Assembly (NCBI GenBank): GCA_002633005.1
Contig: NMRA01000548.1
Location: forward strand, 172,005 to 223,000
DNA: 50,996 nt
Source: Phoronis australis
Lineage: Eukaryota; Phoronida; Phoronidae
Reading direction: 5' to 3'
Positions 1 to 12,800 of this stretch are shown here, piece by piece (the first letter of the stretch is position 1; each line of letters opens with the position of its first letter). Below the pieces are notes generated by a model that had not been told where the DNA came from, did not search any database, and saw only the letters and a program-made list of their open reading frames with translations. A program made the translations under genes and the position numbers.

Positions 1-479
1 CAAAAATACCTTACGTTTTGCGAGTTTATTTGTCATAGAAACCAAACAAACAAACTAATCGAAAATTCCTAACAGCGTTTTTGAGGTAATTGATGAAGTT
101 TTCATTTAAAAAAGGTTTCGTTAAAATCGACCGAGGGGTTATTTTGCTATGAATGTACCTTTCTTAAAAATGGAATTTTTACTTAAAAAAGGTTTTTACG
201 TAAAAATAATAATGACAAATAAATACAAAAAGTATATTTATATTTCCTGATCTTTGCTCTTTCAGAAAATATATACTTTTACTAGTTGACAAAGCTTAGT
301 TTTTTTGATATACGAGTTAGAACAGAGGCCACTAAATAAGGTTTGAAATAACCTTAAGAACCCTGGAATTGCCAATAACAAGTAGAAATTGTCGATTTTA
401 CGAGGCGCAAGGCATTTTACCGAAAGCCATGCATTGCGTTCTGAGCTCTTTATTTTAAAAAATAAGCAAAAGCCAAGTA
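1..479. other. AT-rich intergenic DNA, nothing recognised
   Basis: I see no coding signal, tRNA-like box or clear repeat in this stretch. It is AT-rich with several A and T runs. It lies downstream of the LINE fragment that reads on the minus strand. Confidence 0.5.
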
Positions 480-589
480 TTATTTCAGATCCACAACAGT
501 GGTTACACTCAACGCTTTTCTGTGTGTAGCATTCGTACCAATGTGGCCTCTATTTAAACGGAAAATGACACTTAAACGCACCGGGTACG

Positions 590-1930
590 TCACTGTCGTG
601 TGCCATTTTTGGTGCAATGTCTCGTTCTCGATCGCCTTCCGGGCATTCTCGATCGCGGGTTGGCCGGGGTGTTTACAAACCAAGGCTTATAAAAAACACT
701 TTTGCCCCCGATCGCCAAGTTACTATTAAACCACAAAGGTTGATTCAAAAGATCATCCTTTCTTGCAACAATTATTTTCTTGTAGAAAGATGTCATACTT
801 CCAAATACTTCGCGCCAGTAGGAATTATCAATTAGAGATACATGTAACTTCGACTTAATAAAGTCATCTCCAAATGAAGCAAAACTCTTTAATAACGGGT
901 ACAGTGAGTACAGTAATTCACCACTTTTAGACGCAGGGATTTCAAGATATCTACGGACCTTAACGAGTTTTAAAGCTTTGCTGAAAGTATGCATATTAAT
1001 CATTTGAAGTCCCCTTAATCAAGTCCTAAACAGGCAATTGTTCGTTTAATTTTATCATTACGAGCCTGCCATACAAATCTAAAAAATGTCGTATTCAATT
1101 CATCCAAGACATTTACTGGTGGATTTGGTAAACTAGACAACAAAAAATTAAGTTTAGAAATAGTTAATGTTTCAATTACCGTTACTCTACCAAACGGCGT
1201 TAAATTTTGTCGACTCCAACGGTACGCAGCAACAGTGTGGCATGTTGAATGACTCGTAAACAATAGCAAACGGCGACCGAACTTATCACAACCTAGATAG
1301 AACAATGACTGACTCGGCAGCTTTCACAGTCAGACTATATGAAAAGAAATTGGCGCGAAATGCTTGCCTCCCAAAACGTCACTTCCGGAGTAGAGAACGA
1401 ATAATTAATTAAATTACGAAAAGCTGTAATTAAGTGGAAAATATGTCTGGATAACCGACGAACATTATTTTTGCTAAAAATGACATGAAAAAGGGTTGCC
1501 TTCGCCTTTAATATTACTGTAAAAAAACTTTCACCCACCTTCTGATAGACCAACCAAAATTATTTTCGTTCATATTTCTTCCAGCAACGAACCCTGTCTG
1601 ATCCTTGTTGATTAGTTTTCCCAAAACGGGTTTCAACCGTTCAGCCACAGCCGAAGAAGCCAATTTATATATCACACTGAGTAAGGATATGGGTCTCCAG
1701 TTTTTCAAATATTGTTTACGTTTATCTGCTCCCTTAGGGATGCAGGTAATCACTGCCTCTTTCTGTGTTGATGATAGCTGGCCAAGTGCAAAACCAGTAT
1801 TAAGTGATTGAACAACGACCTGTGCTGTAAAAGCGAAGACCCTAACGACTGTGTCCTCAAAAGGTAAACCATGCCCTGATGCAGATTTGTTAAATGCCCT
1901 CTTGAATTTTCTCTCTTATCCGTTTTTCAC
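590..1930 (-). mobile_element. Broken Tx1-like (L1 superfamily) LINE, ORF2 fragments
   Basis: Three minus-strand blocks lie in the order expected of one non-LTR retrotransposon ORF2. The first, about 1930-1515, is reverse transcriptase: it reads FEDTVV, then ITCIPKG, NWRPISLLSVIYKLASSAVAERL with DQTGFVAGRN, the fingers/palm signature of Tx1-type elements. The second, 1305-1015, reads YRWSRQNLTPFGRVTVIETL and FFRFVWQARNDKIKR, the post-RT region typical of the same clade. The third, 1003-590, reads MINMHTFSKALKLVKVRRYL and IDNSYWREVF, the C-terminal region. The catalytic FADD part of the RT is missing between blocks one and two, and the frames change between blocks. It is therefore a dead copy with an internal deletion and frameshifts. 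Clade assignment rests on motif recognition, not on an alignment. Confidence 0.85.
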
Positions 1931-2242
1931 AGTCTTTCTTTTCTCGACTGTCCCCGGCACCATGCCTATGTCGGTTGCCACGGTTTAACCCAGACGCCTG
2001 AAGATTTTTGGGGGGCCAGTCCCCTCGCTTCCTACGACCCTGCATCCATCCCAGCATTTCTCCTTAGCAGGTCCTCACATTTGCTGTTTATCACCTATCT
2101 CTTGGATCTGGATGTATAAACACTGAAGTGAATTGAAGAAATGTAAGAAATTACAGTTTAGATCTAATCATAGAATAGAAACATAAGTTATCAGTAGATC
2201 CTAAGTCATGAAACTCGTGCAGGACAATTTCGGTTATAGTTT
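1931..2242. other. Intergenic, possible further LINE remnant, no gene
   Basis: No open frame or known motif could be supported here. It adjoins the upstream (5') side of the minus-strand LINE fragment and may hold more decayed LINE sequence, but I cannot show this. Confidence 0.35.
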
Positions 2243-2356
2243 GATAGGTGGGTCCCTCACTCAAAATTCATTTGAAAACCAGTTACTACCACTGAATAAC
2301 GGGCGTAATTCATTGGGAGTAACTGGCTCTAAGATCAAGTACCCATCATCCCGGCC
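2243..2356 (+). mobile_element. MITE copy 1 (GATAGGTGGGTCCC family)
   Basis: This 114-base block begins GATAGGTGGGTCCC and ends near ACCCATCATCCCGGCC. It contains an internal inverted arrangement: AACCAGTTACTACCACTGAA and the reverse complement of its match GGGAGTAACTGG. A second copy in the opposite orientation lies at 40867-40970 with the same ends and middle. Two copies in opposite orientations with inverted ends are typical of a miniature inverted-repeat transposable element. The superfamily cannot be assigned. Confidence 0.65.
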
Positions 2357-2541
2357 ATGTATCTGATTACCACAATTTTGCTTTGAGTAATCAAATAAAA
2401 CCTTGAAACTTAAAGGTAAGACAAGTTCAAATCACTCTGCCAACATCAGTGGGTGACTGGCAGCATATTCACAAAAAGAATTCTTTTTATACCACAATAT
2501 TAGCCTCGAATGGCAAATACAACCGTTTAATAACCCATAAA

Positions 2542-2650
2542 GTTATCTCACAAGTGAGATAACATTTTGGCTGGAAACCGAGGCCGGATTCGAACCCGGG
2601 CGTCAAGAGTTTCGAGTCGCCGACTTTCCAGCTACACCACTCAGCAGCTG
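2542..2650 (-). repeat. tRNA-derived SINE-like repeat with perfect hairpin at its 3' side
   Basis: On the minus strand there is a good Pol III A box (TGGTGTAGCTGG, 2639-2628) followed by a perfect B box (GGTTCGAATCC, 2596-2586). The T stem pairs imperfectly and the acceptor arms do not pair, so this is not a working tRNA gene. Just 3' of the tRNA-like part on that strand lies a perfect 10-bp inverted repeat, GTTATCTCAC-AA-GTGAGATAAC at 2542-2563. A tRNA-like head followed by a short tail hairpin fits a SINE. It could instead be an old tRNA pseudogene. Confidence 0.6.
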
Positions 2651-3173
2651 ACGTCATCAAACGTGAAAATAGAATACTAAATGAGCACGCGCAACAATCG
2701 CATGTTCAGCAAAGGGCATTGCACCGACATTTATGCTCTATGAAAAATATGACGCATAATTTCCATAAAAACGATATTTTAATTCAGTGAAATTTTTCTA
2801 TCGTGTTCTCTCACTTATAAATCACCGATCTCCAATTTGAATGCGGGTATCGTGTCGTCGGGATCCTTTGACTTGAGTATTATAGTCAGTTACTACTGGT
2901 AACCTATTTTAGCAGACGATAATTATTTTCCCGATCGAAGCTTGGCGTGATAAAATGTGTAGTAAGCTATAATAGTTGCTAAACCTTAATTTATAGATTC
3001 ACTTCATTTCTATTTTGTTTAAATTTCCAACTGGTTTTGAGTATAAGCATTATTAAAAAAGGTCACGACCTCCGACCCCGGGCCTCTGACATAAAAAGTA
3101 GTTACAAAGCCGAGGCGAGTCGAGAAAGGTAGATCGATCCATTGCAATGTTTCTCGTTTAGTAAGTGGTATAA
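2651..3173. other. Intergenic, nothing recognised
   Basis: No coding signal or repeat could be supported in this stretch between the SINE-like repeat and the inverted repeat at 3174. Confidence 0.4.
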
Positions 3174-3276
3174 ATAGATTATTACATGTTCTCAGTCGTT
3201 ATCCCCTTTAACGCCCCTCGGGCGATAATTCTCCAAAATCCACTCGGGCTCTAGATAACGCCATGTAATAATCTAT
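3174..3276. repeat. Short inverted-repeat element (MITE-like)
   Basis: A perfect 15-bp arm ATAGATTATTACATG (3174-3188) is inverted as CATGTAATAATCTAT (3262-3276). Further in, GTTATC and GATAAC are also inverted, and the centre carries a small GCCCCTCGGGC palindrome. The 103-base unit is the size and form of a foldback MITE. No target-site duplication was established. Confidence 0.5.
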
Positions 3277-3842
3277 ACTTATGCGTATCACTCGTCGTAT
3301 ATCTCACCTGTCTTAATCAGTGGGGAAGCAAAAGAAGTGCAAGTCCCAATTTTTCAAGTGACTGTTGCTTCAGCGCAAAAAGCTCCTCTAATCCTCTTTT
3401 TAGGAACTGCTGTCACCATATCTTGTTTTGAAGTTACTTGACGCAGCACTACCCTCAGAAGTATTAACTATGGGAAATCTATATGAACTACATGATCATA
3501 TAAAATATCTTATCTCTGTGACCACTGACCACGAGTATCAACCATATTCCTTTTTTCGCACAAACACCCGCTAGATGTCTCTGCCGTCCATGAAACAACA
3601 ATGGCCGCCAGTGGCCGTCCAATAGGATTTCGTTAGGTGAAACTTCTCCCTCTCTCCGGTCTCTGGTGTTGTTTGACAGACCTTGGTGAGCCGACTCGTG
3701 CACGAGACAATCTCGCCACCTGGTGGCTGGGAAAGATGAGTGTATATCCTTGGAGGCACTGACGCTCAGTAACAAAACTGGCTACTGACGCTGAAGTAAT
3801 AAGTCGAGCATCTGTCGGTATTCGAGCAAAAATTCTACAGTC
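3277..3842. other. Upstream region of the cysteine-rich gene
   Basis: No gene was recognised. The last 100 bases before the ATG at 3843 are the presumed promoter and 5' UTR of the following gene. A TATA-like GTATATCC lies near 3742, but no transcription start can be placed from sequence alone. Minus-strand open frames in this region look like chance. Confidence 0.35.
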
Positions 3843-6800
3843 ATGAAACTGATCTGTTGCTTAATAGTGATCCTTGTTTCGGGTAAGTACTTTTGATTTA
3901 GTAAGTCACAATTTAAGGAGAACTGACAGCGAGGATGGATGTGACTTTTTAGAATGAAATTTAAACCGAATAGTTTTTAAAAAATGGTTTGCACAGAGTT
4001 CTTTAAATTAATACTTAAGGTTATCTAGGACCTGTTAGGATTTTGCTTCAAAATGCCTAGTTTTTGCGTACCGAGCGATATACGAATAATACCGCTGTTT
4101 TTTGCAGTTTTCTCACGAAGGTATATACAATGTTGCCAGTATTGTTTAAGAAGTATTAAACAAAAAATTATAATTTGATAAATTTGACATTACATAACTA
4201 GAACGCTTATTTTCTACGGTACTCAGCGCGTCACCCCTTTTCTGGTATCACAAACAGATCATAAATCCGCTTTGTGAACAAAAAACAAAAAAGTTATTAG
4301 TGAATGGCCTATTTTTAAAATTCCAGTCACAGAAACACATCAAGAATCCAAGGCATCTCAGGTCGAATCTAAACTTTATTGTAAACATCATAGAAAAATT
4401 TACTAAGTCATGCAGTTCTACTGCAGCATGTCCATGTTGTGATGTCACGCGTGGCAGGAATATTTATTTCAAATGAAAAATTAAAGATAAGTGAAATTCG
4501 AAGCTTGTTTTGAGAACGAATGGGCTTGTCCTTTCTACCACCCCCAATACCGTCACTGCTGCAAAGTACATCACTACTTCTAAGATTAGTAGGCCATTTG
4601 AGGAAATTAAAATGTATAAATTGAATGTCTGTGTTTTTCTTTTTTCTCTGTGCCAACATGGTGCTTTGTAAGGCGTTATCTTCTATTGCTTCAAATGGAG
4701 ACAAACATTAAAATGCGATAGCACGTGAAATGCTCATGTTTCACCAAAAAACCTTTTGTATGGAAGGCTTGTGTAACATAAAAAGACTAAGTGAGGCAAA
4801 GACGAACAGCTTTTGCCCAAAATCCCCTCGGGAGAGACATTACGTTTAATGACTTATATAACAATTAGCAATTAGAAAATTAGTGAAATACAACAAAACC
4901 GCATGTATATGCATAGGTACATGTATATGTGTATATATACATATGTATAAGACAAAGAGTCGTCAAAGGTTATTTCCGAAAACGTTAAGGTTTTTTAAAA
5001 CCTTTAAAACCTAGGTTTTGACTCGTTATAGTAAGCATGGGTAATAAATTTTGAGTTATTGTTTTTCTGGGGAAAGTGCAATACCGTGTATCTAGTTTTG
5101 TTGAGAGTTAACTACAATTTGTTGATTCCATGTGAATATGTCTGATAGATAATTATTAATTTCAGTTTCGTTGTTAGTTGGTTTTGTAGACGAAGGCGTG
5201 AGTGTAAGACAGGTAGCACCAGCCATACACTTATTTACGCAGTTTTACTGAAACATTAGAAACACAATGTAGGTTATTGTCCAAATACCTAATAAAAACT
5301 AAAGGTTTACAACGTGCTACCAGCATACCGTCATAAATACATGCCTGTCTGCTGAGAAGTCTGTTATATTCATCTCATGAATTTTCAATGAAATGACAAT
5401 GTTGATCGGAAAATTAAGTGAGGTTACTTAACAAAACAAGTAACACAGTTTACAACATATTAATCTTGGGTTACAAAAATTCATGAAAAGACTTAAGTTA
5501 AAACGCCTTTTAATTTTCTGGCAAATGAATGAAAGCTTGGTGCACTTTCTGAAACACAACATGTTGCTAGAAAAACCCGGCGTCGCATATAGCTGCCAAA
5601 AAAGTAACCGGCGTGTTAATTAATCGCTTGGCCACAAAATTGCTTGGCGACACTAACTAAGGTTTCAGTTTTGAAGGATTGTTTTGTCTATGCTTGAAAA
5701 TATGAATCAAATTGAGAGATGCGATCTGCAAAAAATTGTAAGTATGTAATCGCTTACGGTATATAAACTCATAATGTTGACGCGCATACTTCTGGTGACA
5801 TGAACGGGGACTAAGCGCGTAATGGACCTACAGTACATAAGAATGTCTGCACATGACAGCTATACCTCTGTCACCTCTGACAGTATCATCACTACGTGTA
5901 TACATTAACAATATCACCGCCAATGCCACACCCACCACCATAGTCGCTACCTAGATAACTGCTACCACGAACATTTAACACTAACACTCCCACTAATTAA
6001 AATACATTGCCTTCATATATCATTAAGAAAGTCAAACTTTAAGCGATGATTCACCTCCACCTCAGCAAGTTACATCTACACTGCGCTGAGACCTCCACTA
6101 CATGTCTCATCATTAAGTCAGTGCTAGCGCTAATTACGCAACTCACACGACAACCATGCACGGCCACCACGTCTGACAGAACCACCCCTACTCTGCTATT
6201 GGCATAGACGAATTTGGAGGTGGGGGGAAGGGGCTGCTCCCATACGGTTACAATCAAGGAAAAAGTCGCCGTGAGCATGCTGTTTTCCATTCAGGGCTGA
6301 AAGTTACCTTCTAAACTTCTGGTTCGTCCCTTTTTACGACATTATACTATACTGGGATCGGATCTCAGTAATTACCGCCATTAACGATCAGCCATTTGGG
6401 ATTTCAAAATTGCGGCCATAATGAACAAACCAAAGTGTTTTTTTGTTTTTATGTTTTTGTTGGTTTAATAGTTTATTATATAAGCAAATAAGTAATTGAA
6501 AAACAATTTCTTACAAATATGAATCACCAGTTGTAACTAGTACATCTATAGATCTATAGCTGACTTCGTTTCACACACATACACATACACACACACACAC
6601 AAACACACAAACACACAAATACACACGAAAACTTGCTAATAATGCTAAATACTAAATATAATGCTGGAGTATGTTTGTAAAGATTTGTCATTCTTTTTCA
6701 AAATATTCTTAGCATCCATTTTCTATGAAAATGTACTTAAGGTTTTTCAGATAATAAGCCAATTCCATTTTGAAGACTGCGGTGGAAGGTACCTGGCTCC

Positions 6801-9800
6801 GCAATCGGCGGGAGAAGATGGGTCTTTTTGTTTGACATAAAATCGCATTAAGTGGCTTGCTCCCCTTCCTACTAAATAAAACAGTAAGAGCAGCTAAATT
6901 TTTGCTTACAGAGTACTCTACGCCAAAAACTCCGATACTTTTTGCCAGAAAGATTTCACGAACTAACAATCAAAGAACAAATGAAAAATTTCCTCTGATC
7001 TCGCATGACAGAAGCTACATAGATCCGAATCGCAGTCAAGCTCCTATTTGCAACAATAGTTTGTTTGTTCGCATTATGCTATGGACAATTCTTATCTTAG
7101 CCATGCACTTTAACCTTATGTCATGGACTGGGCTAAAATCAACAGCGTTACCTACATTCTTCGGTGTAAAATATCTAGTCACTCAGATTCGGAATTTTCA
7201 ATTGCAAAATCAGCTTCCCATTTTGACAAAACTTTTGGCGTATTTCATATAAATTTTCCAAAAAAGTCATGTTAAGAGCCCGAGTTCATTACTTATCACC
7301 TGTTACCATTTGAAGCAACCCTGGGAATAGTGAAGATTTTGTTTGAATATTGTTCATCTCTTTGCATTTAAGTAACTTTCTCACACTTTCCGTAAGCTGT
7401 AAAACTGAAGTTAAGAAAGAAGGCTTGAAGTTGAATATTGTGGAGAATTGAGTGTAAGGTAAGAGTTGTGCATTGTCATTACATAAATCCTCAAACAAAC
7501 TTTACGCCTTTTTCATTCCAGGATCGAATGAAAAAGTGTTGCTTTGTTAAGCTGAGGAACAAATTTTTTCGCTTTCTGATAAAAGCATGACAGTTGGTGT
7601 ACATGTCAATTTTGATGTACTTATCAAAATTAACCTAGGTACCCATCGCTCTCTGCTGACGAGTCGTCATCTTGGATTTTTAAAATGCTGAGGGTAGTCC
7701 CGGATTACGCTGCGATAGAATTCTCCTGTGTCCCGGAGGGGAGAAAGGGTGTTACCTCGTTTTTGAAATCAAGCACATTTTTGTGTCTCGCATTGATGTC
7801 GGGAAGGTGAAGAACTTCAGAACACGCGTCCACAGGTATTTTTCCAGGTTATCAAAATTTTTAACGTCGAAGTTACAGCACAGTAATATTTCGTAGGCAT
7901 TGGAAGGACGAACAAAGCATTGTAACTGAGACAAACTTGTACAGAATCATGCAACAACAAATAACATGTGAAGCCCCAATGACACGAAAACGAGGCAGCA
8001 AATGTGCCTGACGGATGTTTACGGCATTGTGGGTAAATACTGCGAGATCCGAGTGTCGCTGTGTAATCCCGGACGGCCCTGTTGGTTTAGCATACAAATT
8101 CATACCTTTAACTCCAAATTATACATTATATGCCACGACAGGAAGAAACAGAGGAATTTTTCAATGATAAAAAGTGAGCAGGGAAACTGAATTTTGCCAA
8201 GACAGGCGGCAGTTATCACTGATGCCATGTCTGTTCTGGCCCCAAACAAAATTAGCCGGTCACTAAAGACCAAACGCTGTGGTAAGTGCCTACAGGAATT
8301 CCAACTGGTAGAAAGCATTCATAGACGTTGTCGGATTGGAAAAGCGATGTAGCGCATAGTGAGTCCTTCTTGAAAGATCGAAACATGCAGTCAAACATTG
8401 ATGGATCGCACAATTCTCGGGCAAAACCAATAAGTCAGTCGCCTTCTATGAGTGGCCGCTGGGGAAGTTTAATCATTACATATGCATTTCAACCCAATGG
8501 ATGACTCAAAATTCACTAGGTTGCTCTAGTGAGACAACAGTATTGCCCATGGAAACGTGCACATTCAAGTAGACACGTATAGGAACCACAATCCCACAGA
8601 CGTTCCCATGCTGTCGAACTGCATTATGCTTTCTTCTATTCATTAGTACCACCTAGTGAATATCGAGTCGCCTATTAAAAATAAAATGAACACCCGTTTT
8701 TGAGTTTCTCAGGGCATTGCTGCATATTATATTTATGAAATCTTTTGTCGGTCTCTTTACCATTCGAAAGTATTTTCGTAAACGACTGTTCGTGATTTGT
8801 AGAACTCAAAACTTGATGGAGACTGGGAGAGCTCTCTTTTTTCCCAGTTTTCATTGGTCATCCGTGCTTACTTTTGACGACGTCGAACATTAGACCACTG
8901 GCTTGTATTGCCTTAGTGCCGGTGTTATACACGCCGGGCATGTGGCGACCGGAACGACCCATTCTCCTAGTGATTCTAGCAGTGATTTTAGTTTCAGGAG
9001 TCTCCTCCAGGATTTCAATGATACCAACGTGTAACCAACCTGCGTGTGACAGGACCTCAAGGTGTGACCACAATCCATGCAATACAGCACAGGCTGAATG
9101 CGCCTCATGTCCCGACGCGACGTGTGTGTAAGTCAAATTTATTTCCGTACTGAAACTAAATTTAAATGGGTCCTTTTCTCGTTAATGTTCATTTTCCAAC
9201 CAGTGGTGTTTACAATCCTTTCCAGAATTGTAATTTTAGTGTATCTTTTGGTTACGTAACCCCATGTGGAGCTGTCCTTCAGCTTCAGGTACAGCTGTGG
9301 TGCTAGTGGCGGTCTGTTCAGAGTTCATTGACATATCCACTATTTGTAGTTATTGTAATTGACCAAGTCATCTAATAGAGCAAATAACTTTTTATATAAG
9401 ATATTAGTGATGAAATGTAAATTTAAGTTACTGTAGTTTATTTATCATTCGTACAAGAAATGGATTGAGTGAAGACCCAGATCCAGTTTTAAGGCCTAGG
9501 GCTGTTGTATGAAACAGGACGTTTCTCTCCCGTTGTAGACACTGGCGTAGCAATTAGATTAAAGTCTGCGCTTACAAGGGTGTTTGAGTTATCTTGAAGA
9601 AATTCTGCAAACATAAGAAAAAGTAAAATTTTAGACGAAATTAAAAATATACGTGATAAGTCTCCATGTGTTTTCCCTAATGTGATAGTGCTCAAACAAT
9701 AAATAATGTCCCGCACGTCAGTTGAATAAATCCTTAAATGACATAAAAACATCATGACCCCACATATGCTATACAGTTCTCGACAAACGAGCCAACTTAT

Positions 9801-12800
9801 AGTGTTCCGTACTGTGTATACAGATTAGATTTACAGTTTTGAACGGCTTCCAATGCTTTAATCCTCATTTGTGTTAACATTTTGTTAGCTATACTTGTGT
9901 AAAAAGTAGTGATGAATTTTAATTCAGCTTACGGCACAGGCACTAACGATAGCTTCTTCTTCTTCTGCGTTCCCGGCCATGTAGACTTTAGGTGTTCAGT
10001 ACGTCGGTCTTCTGAGCAAAGTCTGCCGTTCGGCGGAATCAGGCTGTCGGTCTCCACAGTTTTTCTTGGAGGTCTACCAGACTGGGCCATGTCTGTCGCC
10101 TGAGAGTGTCAAATATAGGACAATTCTGCAAGATGTGGTCTGATGTCTGGAGGCCAGTGCCACACGGGAACTCACAGTATGAGAGATTTTTGGGGGTGGA
10201 TAGAGGTGAGAAAGGAGCTAACAGTGGCCAGTTATTAGCCAGAAGATGTTGACTTTTTGTTGTCGGTCTAGCTGCAAAATATACTGTATTTTTCAGTCCC
10301 TAGACGTAGGCGTACCCTCCAGGCATTTCTAAAGTGGCTTCGTAGGACGGTCTTAATCTCCATAGCATGATGGGTGGGCCGTCTCATCCAGTTTGCTCCC
10401 TGCCTTAGAGAGTCTGTCTGCTTCCCTGTTGCCACTGATGCCACAGTGAGAGGGAATCCATTGCAGCACCACAGTGGGTTTGCTGCTGAGAGTGTACATC
10501 TCCTGCTCGATGTCTTGCAGTGGGATCTGGTCTCTTCTTTTCATTTGGAAGCTCTGCAGCAAAGATGGACAGTCTGTGAGGGAGACTGTCTGATCCGGCA
10601 CCCTTGTTTGCTGGTTTAGTGCCTGGGCTACGAGGTGCGGGGCATTTGCTTCAGCTTCGGTAATTGGTGGAGTGAAGGCCTGTGTCGATGAACTTGAGTA
10701 GACAGCTGCCGTCTGGGTATATGGTGAATGCACCACCTCCCTCATATCTGACGGCATTCTCAGCAGAGCCATCTCTAAAGACTCGGATCCAGATGGTGGT
10801 GGGGTAGTCTCTGTCCAGGGTCTCCAGGGCCAGTGCCTTTGGAACTGCCTCCAGTGTCTGCTTTGCCCCAATCCCAGGGATTGCAGTGCATGTGACGGGA
10901 GCCTCTCCATCTTCTAGCGTTGTCTCAGGAGTTTCAAATCCCGTCTTTCTTCTAGTTAGTTTAACCCTGTCATCATGCTTAAAGTTAATGTATTTATTTA
11001 CTAAATTACAGTCGTGGACATGGCTGGGGTTGGGTAGCCCCACCCTAGTACGTATTCTTACAATGTATAATACAAAACTCGTACTTACTGTGATGAAAAC
11101 TCGTAGGTACTTGGCATGGAATGAACACGTAATTATAAAAATGAGGGACCGGAAAGAAGGAGTAAGAGAAAGTACTTTCATTCACACTCACACCTGTTAT
11201 GATTGAGTAACTAATTATATATATATATATATATACTAAGAGAACTATACAGATCCGGGGCATTTTATATATGAGACCTTTACTGTGGGGTTGCAAAAAA
11301 TTGTGGGGTATATATAATGCCCCACAATTTCAGACCTATCAGAAACTGTTATTTGATATGTACAGTGCCTACACGTGTATTCTCTCAACAACTTGGTTTC
11401 ATCACAACATCCTATATATAACTCTGTACAGTCTCTCCCAAAAGATGTCACTGTTATTATGAGTGCCCTGCTACAGAGTGCCATATGTGACCTACANATG
11501 TACATAAACGCTACAATAGTAACTTATAAGCATCACAACTCCTTGCGACTCAAGAAAATACTACACATTTATTGGGGTTGCCCAACCCCTGCGGATTCGA
11601 AAATGTCGGGTACATACCGCCTCCGTCGGACTTGTGTTGCCTGTTCGTTGAGCAACTAATTCAAGATCGGATGAGCCTGGTAATGTCCTTGAAGCACAGG
11701 TGGCGCAATGCAATAAGATGAAAGTGCCAGGCAGTCTTTATCCGTAATACACATTTTGACACTCCGCCCAATCAAATGTTTGCAAACCCCAGATGTTTAC
11801 CCATCGACAAGTACTTCAATAACAGTGATTTATAAGTGTTATTATGGAAATGTTGCGAAATGTTTAATTTCAAAAATCTAATCTTCGGTAAAAAGACACC
11901 CGAGATACAGCCAAATTTTTTTTTCGAGCAACCTTGTAGTGCCAAGGCACAAAAAGTTTTATTTTCAATGAAGGTTTCTTTTGTGTCTGAGGGTCGCCAT
12001 TCCGCCTGACCGATTTTTAAAAGGGATTGATAACCATGGGCGTTCAAGATCGCAAACTGAACGCCAGGCCATTTCTGCGTGTAATATTTTTGACCACCTT
12101 TTTCACACTCATAGAAGAGACTACATACTCAAAGCCTCGTCATTTTCTTGTCAACTTAGGTTCATGACTAATATTAATTTTTTACTTTTGTTATCTTTAC
12201 CCATGAAGATCGTACTCCTGTAAATATGTCTTTTCCTTGTTTCTGATTATTACTTTATTGCTACCTTGCAGACCGAACTACTGCGGAGGTTGCAACTTTT
12301 ATTTCGTGAAGAACGGACAGAAAGTTCCCGGATGCTCTAGCCCAATCGTAGAGTCAGACAGTCCCCCCAACACATGCCCATCTTGTTCACAGGGTGAAGT
12401 ACAATGCGATAGTGATCCGTGTGACCGGTCGGCGAGACCACCTTGTCGTGGTGCAAAGTGTGTGTAAGTAATTTGCCTCGAGGAATCTGCATGTTGTAGA
12501 CCTAATCCAAATCTGGGAGGGGTGCTGACCGAGCAGTTGACAAAGTTTAATTTCGCTTGGTATATTTTGGTTGATTGAACTGACGTTTTGAGTGTGTAAG
12601 TCAATTTGGAATTTTCACAGTTCTGAATTGCTACAACTTTGTCTTGTGGCTTGTGACCGAGATCTGGCTTCATAAGTCATTTAAGCGGCCACAAACCAGT
12701 CTTCCATCACAAAACCAACTTTCAATTAATTTCGACAACTTTGCCGTCATGAAATTGGTCTCAAATTGTTCCCGTAGTCAAATTAGATGTGCTTTCATGG

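Noticed and set aside
6857-7252. 131-aa + strand open frame
   Set aside because: No domain, no splice or poly(A) context, and open frames on the other strand too; it lies in a long intron.
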